DNA from: Ralstonia sp. ASV6
GTDB lineage: Bacteria; Pseudomonadota; Gammaproteobacteria; Burkholderiales; Burkholderiaceae
Direction of reading: 5' to 3'
DNA length: 37,859 nucleotides
Assembly: GCF_016429285.1 (NCBI RefSeq)
Contig: NZ_JAELUI010000046.1
Location: 1-37,859 of the forward strand
Numbering within the stretch: the first letter of the stretch is position 1; every line of letters starts with the position of its first letter. Under the pieces are notes generated by a model. The model was not told the origin of the DNA, did no database searches, and saw only the letters and a program-made list of their open reading frames with translations. Positions 33,932 to 37,859 of this stretch are shown in pieces. The translations under genes were made by a program, and so were the position numbers.

Positions 33932-35128
33932 TCACTGCTCCTGCGGCGTCGGCGCGATGGCATTCGTCGGCGCAATGCTGTTGTCGATCCTCACGGGCGA
34001 ACCGTTCTTGAGCTTCATTTGGCCGCTCGTAATGACCTGGTCGCCCTCCTTGATGCCCGTCAGAATGGCAACTTGATCTCCGCGGGTCGGCCCAGGTTTG
34101 ACGAAGGTCTGCTGAGCTGTCAGCACCTCTTGCCCTTGCTCGTTCTTGCCCTTCGCAGCAATGAATACGGTTGTGCCGTACGGGTTGTACGTCACTGCGG
34201 TCTGCGGGACCGTCAGATAACGCTGCGTGGCGCCTGAAGCAACGGCCGCACGTGCAAACATGCCCGGCAGAAGTAGTTGCTTCGGATTCGGAACGGTTGC
34301 TTCAACAATGACATTGCGTGTGGTTTGGTCCACCTTTGTGTCGATGGCGGTGACCTTGCCGGCAAATGCCTGCCCGGGCAGGCCGTCGGTGGTCACGGAG
34401 ACCGTCTGCCCCAGCGCAATGGCCGAGAGCTGCCCCTGCGGCACATTGAAGTCGATGTAGATAGGATCGACGGTTTGCAGCGTTGCCACCTTGTCGCCGG
34501 GGTTCAGGTACTGACCGGGGTTGACACTTGTCACACCGATTCGCCCAGCAAACGGTGCACGGATCGTCTTCTTCTCCACAAGGGCACGCTGCTGTTCTGC
34601 AGCGGCACGCTTGGACTTCAGGTCAGCCTCATCCGCATCCACTTGGGCCTGCGACACTGCGTTGACCGCGAGCTGCGCCTTGTCGCGCTTGAGCACGGTG
34701 GCTGCCAAATCGGCCGTGGCTTGCAGCGAGTGCAGCTGAGCGACGTCGGCATCCGCGTTGAGCTGCACAAGAAGTGCTCCTGCCGATACGCCTTGGCCAG
34801 GCTTGAAGGCAATCGTCCGGACGATCCCCCCCGCCTCTGTAGTGACATCAACGCCGCGGAATGCCTTCATTGATCCCACGGCAGCGACATTCGGTTGCCA
34901 CTCAGCCAACTGCGACTTTGTTGCTGTTACGACGGCAGGCGGTTGCGGCTGCTTTGCTTGAGCGATGAGGTTGGATATCTGAACAAACTTGGTACCTCCA
35001 ATAACCGCGACAATGAGCAGCACGATCGCGCCCATGATGAGCATCGGTCGAAGCAGACGTCGCTTTTGGGGGCCGCGCGGCTCCGCAAGAGATGCTGATG
35101 AAGGAAGGGTGGTGTTGGTATCGGCCAT
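33932..35128 (-). CDS. RND efflux periplasmic adaptor (membrane fusion protein)
   Basis: The product has 398 residues. There is one N-terminal membrane segment (about 30-50) after a basic stretch, a lipoyl/biotinyl-like half (F-R-G-V-D-V-T-T-E-A-G-G-I-V), a helical hairpin (about 105-165), the second lipoyl half (I-R-A-P-F-A-G-R-I-G), a beta-barrel domain, and a membrane-proximal domain (V-L-T-G-I-K-E-G-D-Q-V-I-T-S-G). The helix anchor rather than a lipobox makes it MdtA/HlyD-like in attachment. GAGG precedes the ATG at 35128. It lies 8 nt from each neighbouring gene. Confidence 0.94.
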   Translation of the reverse strand: MADTNTTLPSSASLAEPRGPQKRRLLRPMLIMGAIVLLIVAVIGGTKFVQISNLIAQAKQPQPPAVVTATKSQLAEWQPNVAAVGSMKAFRGVDVTTEAGGIVRTIAFKPGQGVSAGALLVQLNADADVAQLHSLQATADLAATVLKRDKAQLAVNAVSQAQVDADEADLKSKRAAAEQQRALVEKKTIRAPFAGRIGVTSVNPGQYLNPGDKVATLQTVDPIYIDFNVPQGQLSAIALGQTVSVTTDGLPGQAFAGKVTAIDTKVDQTTRNVIVEATVPNPKQLLLPGMFARAAVASGATQRYLTVPQTAVTYNPYGTTVFIAAKGKNEQGQEVLTAQQTFVKPGPTRGDQVAILTGIKEGDQVITSGQMKLKNGSPVRIDNSIAPTNAIAPTPQEQ

Positions 35129-35136
35129 GGTCGTCC

Positions 35137-36714
35137 TCACGGATTCTGTTGTTCAACTTGGCCAGACCATGCCGACGGCGACGGTACCTCAGCCAAAGAT
35201 TCAGTACGGTTCCACCAGCCTCCACCAAGGGCCTGGAACAACGTTGCGGTATCGGTAAAGCGAGTCGCTTGAGCCTGGATGAGCGTTACGTGCGCTTGGT
35301 AGTACTGACGCTGCGCATCGAGCAGGGTCAGATAGCTCACAGCCCCCAGCTTGTATTGGGCGGCCGCTAGATCCAGCGTTTCCCGTGCGAGGCTGTCAGC
35401 CTCGACATCGGCGGCCAGAGTTCGGGCGTCGGTTTCGAGCGCGACGAGCGTGTCGGCGACGTTTTGCACGCCTTGCAGAACCGTACTGCGGTATTGCTGC
35501 CAAGCGGCCTCGTAAGCCGCGATGGCGGCGCGGCGTTCTGCCGTCAATTGCCCGCCCTTGAAGATTGGTTGAGTCAAGCCGCCCGCCAGTGACCATAGAA
35601 CGTTTGCCGGATTGAAGAGATTTGCCAGCCGGGAGCCCTGGTAACCGTAGTCGCCGGTAATGCTGAACTGAGGAAGCATCGCGGCAGTGGCAACGCCGAT
35701 CTGAGCGCTGGCTTGGTGGAGCTGAGCCTCGCTTGCCTTAATGTCCGGACGTTGCCGCACGAGAGACGAAGGCACACTGACTGGCAATTCGGTCGGCAGT
35801 GTCAGGTTCTCGAGCCGGATGACGGGCAACTCGGCGGCCGATGGCGCCTTGCCTATGAGTACCGCGAGCTGGTCGCGCGTTTGACCAAGCTGCTTTTCCA
35901 ACCCGGGAATGCTTGCGCGAGTCGTGGCAAGCTGAGTCTGCTGCTGTAGAACCGTCGAGCGCGGTACTGCGCCTACCGAAAACTGTTGCTGCACAAGACG
36001 GAGTTGCTGTGCCTGGGCTTCAGCGATCTCCTCCGTGGCTTGCAGTTGAGCGCGCAAAGAGGCTTCGCGCAACGCGGTGGTGACGACGTTTGCCGTCAGC
36101 GTCAGATAGGTGGCCTCAAGCTGAAACCGTGACGCTTCCACTTGCGCTTCGACCCCCTCGATCTGCCGCCGAGCGCTACCGAAGACGTCAACGTTGTACG
36201 AGACGCTCACCGTTGCATTGAGCGTGTTCAGTTCGGCAGCACCAAACGATGTGCCGGTCGCGCCGCCAGAGGTACGCTGACGTGACCCCTGCGTTTGCGC
36301 TGTTACGCTGGGCATAAGAAGTCCGCCCTGGTTAGCCCTCAGCGTTTCGCGGGCTTGTCGAAGGGTCGCCTGCGCGGCACCCAACGTCGGGCTGTTGGTC
36401 AGCGCCTCCTTGACCAGCGCGTCGATTTCGGTCGAATGGAACAGCGTCCACCATTGCGCGGGTATGTCGTCACCGTGCGCGAAACGCTGCGACGCACCAC
36501 CCAATCCGGGTGCACTGGCGGTAGCCGCAGGTAATGGCTGCTCGGTGTAAGAGGTTTCCTTCGGAGCCGCAGGCAACTTGAAGTCGGGGCCGACAGCGCA
36601 ACCGCCAAGCAACATAACCGCTGCCAACGCAGCAATACCAAGCCGCTTTTCCAAATGGTGGCCCGGAGGCTGCCGCCTGTCCGCTCCGCCCATGTCCACA
36701 GAATATTCGCGCAT
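35137..36714 (-). CDS. NodT-family outer-membrane efflux lipoprotein
   Basis: The product has 525 residues. A lipobox M-L-L-G-G-C (Cys39) is followed by A-V-G-P-D-F, the standard NodT opening. It has two TolC-like repeats with W-W-T-L-F, N-S-P-T-L-G-A-A-Q-A-T-L-R-Q-A-R, R-Q-R-P-D-I and the closing G-G-G-W. It is the outer-membrane exit duct of the RND pump and the first gene of OMF-MFP-RND-TetR. The ATG at 36714 has no clear Shine-Dalgarno, so an internal start (for example Met8) is possible. The upstream region carries an AT-rich palindrome. Confidence 0.93.
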   Translation of the reverse strand: MREYSVDMGGADRRQPPGHHLEKRLGIAALAAVMLLGGCAVGPDFKLPAAPKETSYTEQPLPAATASAPGLGGASQRFAHGDDIPAQWWTLFHSTEIDALVKEALTNSPTLGAAQATLRQARETLRANQGGLLMPSVTAQTQGSRQRTSGGATGTSFGAAELNTLNATVSVSYNVDVFGSARRQIEGVEAQVEASRFQLEATYLTLTANVVTTALREASLRAQLQATEEIAEAQAQQLRLVQQQFSVGAVPRSTVLQQQTQLATTRASIPGLEKQLGQTRDQLAVLIGKAPSAAELPVIRLENLTLPTELPVSVPSSLVRQRPDIKASEAQLHQASAQIGVATAAMLPQFSITGDYGYQGSRLANLFNPANVLWSLAGGLTQPIFKGGQLTAERRAAIAAYEAAWQQYRSTVLQGVQNVADTLVALETDARTLAADVEADSLARETLDLAAAQYKLGAVSYLTLLDAQRQYYQAHVTLIQAQATRFTDTATLFQALGGGWWNRTESLAEVPSPSAWSGQVEQQNP

Positions 36715-36737
36715 GATTACAAACTATTAATTGACGT

Positions 36738-36751
36738 GTTAATTAATTAAC
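36738..36751. promoter_or_regulatory. Perfect 14-bp AT-rich palindrome, candidate TetR operator
   Basis: GTTAATTAATTAAC is fully palindromic and sits 23 bp upstream of the OMF start codon, within a minus-strand TTGTTA-N17-TTAATA arrangement that could serve as promoter. A repressor bound here would block the efflux operon. A second TTAATT-rich patch lies at 36905-36930. Confidence 0.6.
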
Positions 36752-37230
36752 AAGATGGGATCAGCGCGGGAGAATCCGTCTTTGAGCGCGTGCCACGGGG
36801 TAGACGTCCGCTGTGGGTCACAAGACGGCCTCAAGGCCCTCCACGTACTCTGTGGGCTGAGAGAGGCGAGGACCGACGCCAGGGGACCACCGAGTTGGAG
36901 GCAATATTAATTCTTGCTTTAGTTAATTTTTAGGAGAATTTGGGCGCACTCATGCATCACAGCGTTCCACTGGTGCAACGCGAGCAATGGCCTGCCAGTG
37001 GTATGGCGGCGGCACCGTACCGGATCAGAACGAGAGTTCGGAAAGCTTGAAGTTCGGGAATGACAGCAGCGAGCCGTCGTGCGTGATATTGGCGCTCGAC
37101 CATGTCGACGGTGCTTGCCGGGGTGGGTACGCTCACAGCAATCCGCAAGTCTCGTCCTGTCGCCGTCGAACAGCGCTTCAATATTGGAGTGAGATTTCAT
37201 CGCTTGCCCGTGCACTCTCAACTATTTGAA

Positions 37231-37254
37231 AGCGGTCGCTCGTGGGCGACCGCT
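37231..37254. other. Perfect 9-bp hairpin upstream of the Hsp70 gene
   Basis: AGCGGTCGC (37231-37239) and GCGACCGCT (37246-37254) enclose a 6-nt loop. On the minus strand TTTCAAATAG follows, so it may be a weak terminator facing the accessory block; on the plus strand there is no T tract. Confidence 0.45.
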
Positions 37255-37372
37255 CATGGCCGAAAATCCGTCGCACAAAGCCACTACAATAGCGCCCCTT
37301 CGCCGGTGGCGCCCGCTCCTGATATCCCGTGCAGGCGCATGCCGCCCGCTGCACTCGAGAAGCCACAATCCT

Positions 37373-37859
37373 ATGATGTCAAACGCCTGCGGCGTCGATT
37401 TCGGCACGTCCAACTCCACCGTCGGCTGGCTGAGATCGGACGCACCCACCCTGCTGCCGCTCGAAGACGGCAAGGTTACGCTGCCTTCCGTCATCTTCTT
37501 TCACGCCGAAGACCCGCTGGTCAGCTACGGGCGTGCCGCGCTGACCGATTATCTTGCCGGCTACGAGGGCCGCCTGATGCGCTCGCTCAAGAGCCTGCTC
37601 GGCACGTCGATGATGGACGACAGCACCGAGGTCATGGGCCAGGCCATGCCCTTCCGCAAGCTGCTGGCGCATTTCATCGGCGAACTCAAGAAGCGCGCCG
37701 AGCGCGCCGCCGGCCATGAATTCCGCCGCGCCGTGCTGGGCCGCCCGGTGTTCTTCATCGACGAAGATCCCAAGGCCGACCAGCTCGCCGAAGACACGCT
37801 GTCGGAAATCGCGCGCGACGCCGGCTTCGACGAGATCGCCTTCCAGTACGAGCCCATCG
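37373..37859 (+). CDS. YegD-type Hsp70 family protein, N-terminal part (cut by window edge)
   Basis: About 161 residues are visible before the edge. The opening A-C-G-V-D-F-G-T-S-N-S-T-V-G-W is the Hsp70/actin phosphate-1 loop. It is followed by L-P-S-V-I-F-F and, around residue 120, R-R-A-V-L-G-R-P-V-F-F, which replaces the DnaK V-I-T-V-P-A-Y strand. The divergent loop and short spacing fit YegD-like Hsp70 proteins rather than DnaK. Two tandem ATG codons (37373 and 37376) are possible starts. Its substrate-binding part is out of view. Confidence 0.88.
   Translation, partial: MMSNACGVDFGTSNSTVGWLRSDAPTLLPLEDGKVTLPSVIFFHAEDPLVSYGRAALTDYLAGYEGRLMRSLKSLLGTSMMDDSTEVMGQAMPFRKLLAHFIGELKKRAERAAGHEFRRAVLGRPVFFIDEDPKADQLAEDTLSEIARDAGFDEIAFQYEPI

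Larger units (their letters stand above)
36715..37372. other. Divergent region between the efflux operon and hsp70
   Basis: This 658-bp stretch has no gene I can support. It includes AT-rich segments (36721-36750 and 36905-36935) unlike the surrounding GC-rich DNA, a 9-bp hairpin at 37231-37254, and a TACAAT -10-like box at 37285-37290 that might serve the Hsp70 gene. Short frames on both strands between 36919 and 37229 resemble no known family and may be decayed sequence. Confidence 0.55.

Noticed and set aside
36919..37229. Short overlapping frames on both strands before hsp70
   Set aside because: None has a ribosome-binding site, recognisable domain or plausible composition. At best they are decayed sequence.

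Overview
The window looks like chromosome of a high-GC betaproteobacterium, most likely a Ralstonia (inference from protein style, codon use and the combination of a tad locus, groESL with CIRCE and LemA/TPM genes; I ran no database search). It has three parts.

Part 1 (1-17736) is core-like. A DapA-type aldolase gene runs off the left edge on the minus strand. Divergent from it is a lemA-TPM-TPM cluster (655-2709). Then comes a Tad (tight adherence, type IVb) pilus locus: two separate flp pilin genes, each with its own sigma-54-like promoter and leader hairpin, the prepilin peptidase tadV, then cpaB-cpaC-lipoprotein-tadZ-tadA-tadB-tadC-tadE-tadG. The tadG reading frame is broken by what looks like a 2-bp TA duplication. 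The pilus operon continues into three genes that form a complete lipid-linked sugar glycosylation set (GT87-type GT-C enzyme, GtrB-like GT2, GtrA-like flippase).

Part 2 (17818-22413, minus strand) holds an M48 metallopeptidase paired with a DUF898 membrane protein, and groES-groEL. groESL has a perfect CIRCE operator for HrcA and a perfectly spaced TTGAAA/TATAAT promoter.

Part 3 (about 22440-36950) looks like an accessory block between the groES promoter and a YegD-type Hsp70 gene at the right edge. Its left border carries two tandem 17-bp repeats. It encodes an extradiol dioxygenase with all its catalytic residues, a haloalkane dehalogenase homologue whose catalytic His is Lys, an FMN azoreductase, a divergent LysR regulator, an MFS exporter, DoxX, pirin, a ferredoxin, and an OMF-MFP-RND-TetR efflux operon. 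The azoR-lysR intergenic region and the promoter upstream of ferredoxin-pirin-DoxX share a strongly similar ~60-bp module (39 of 59 positions by hand count, same spacing and orientation). This suggests that one LysR protein controls both transcription units. I read the block as a quinone/aromatic-electrophile sensing, reduction, ring-cleavage and export system.

I see no tRNA, rRNA, CRISPR array, or intact transposase gene.
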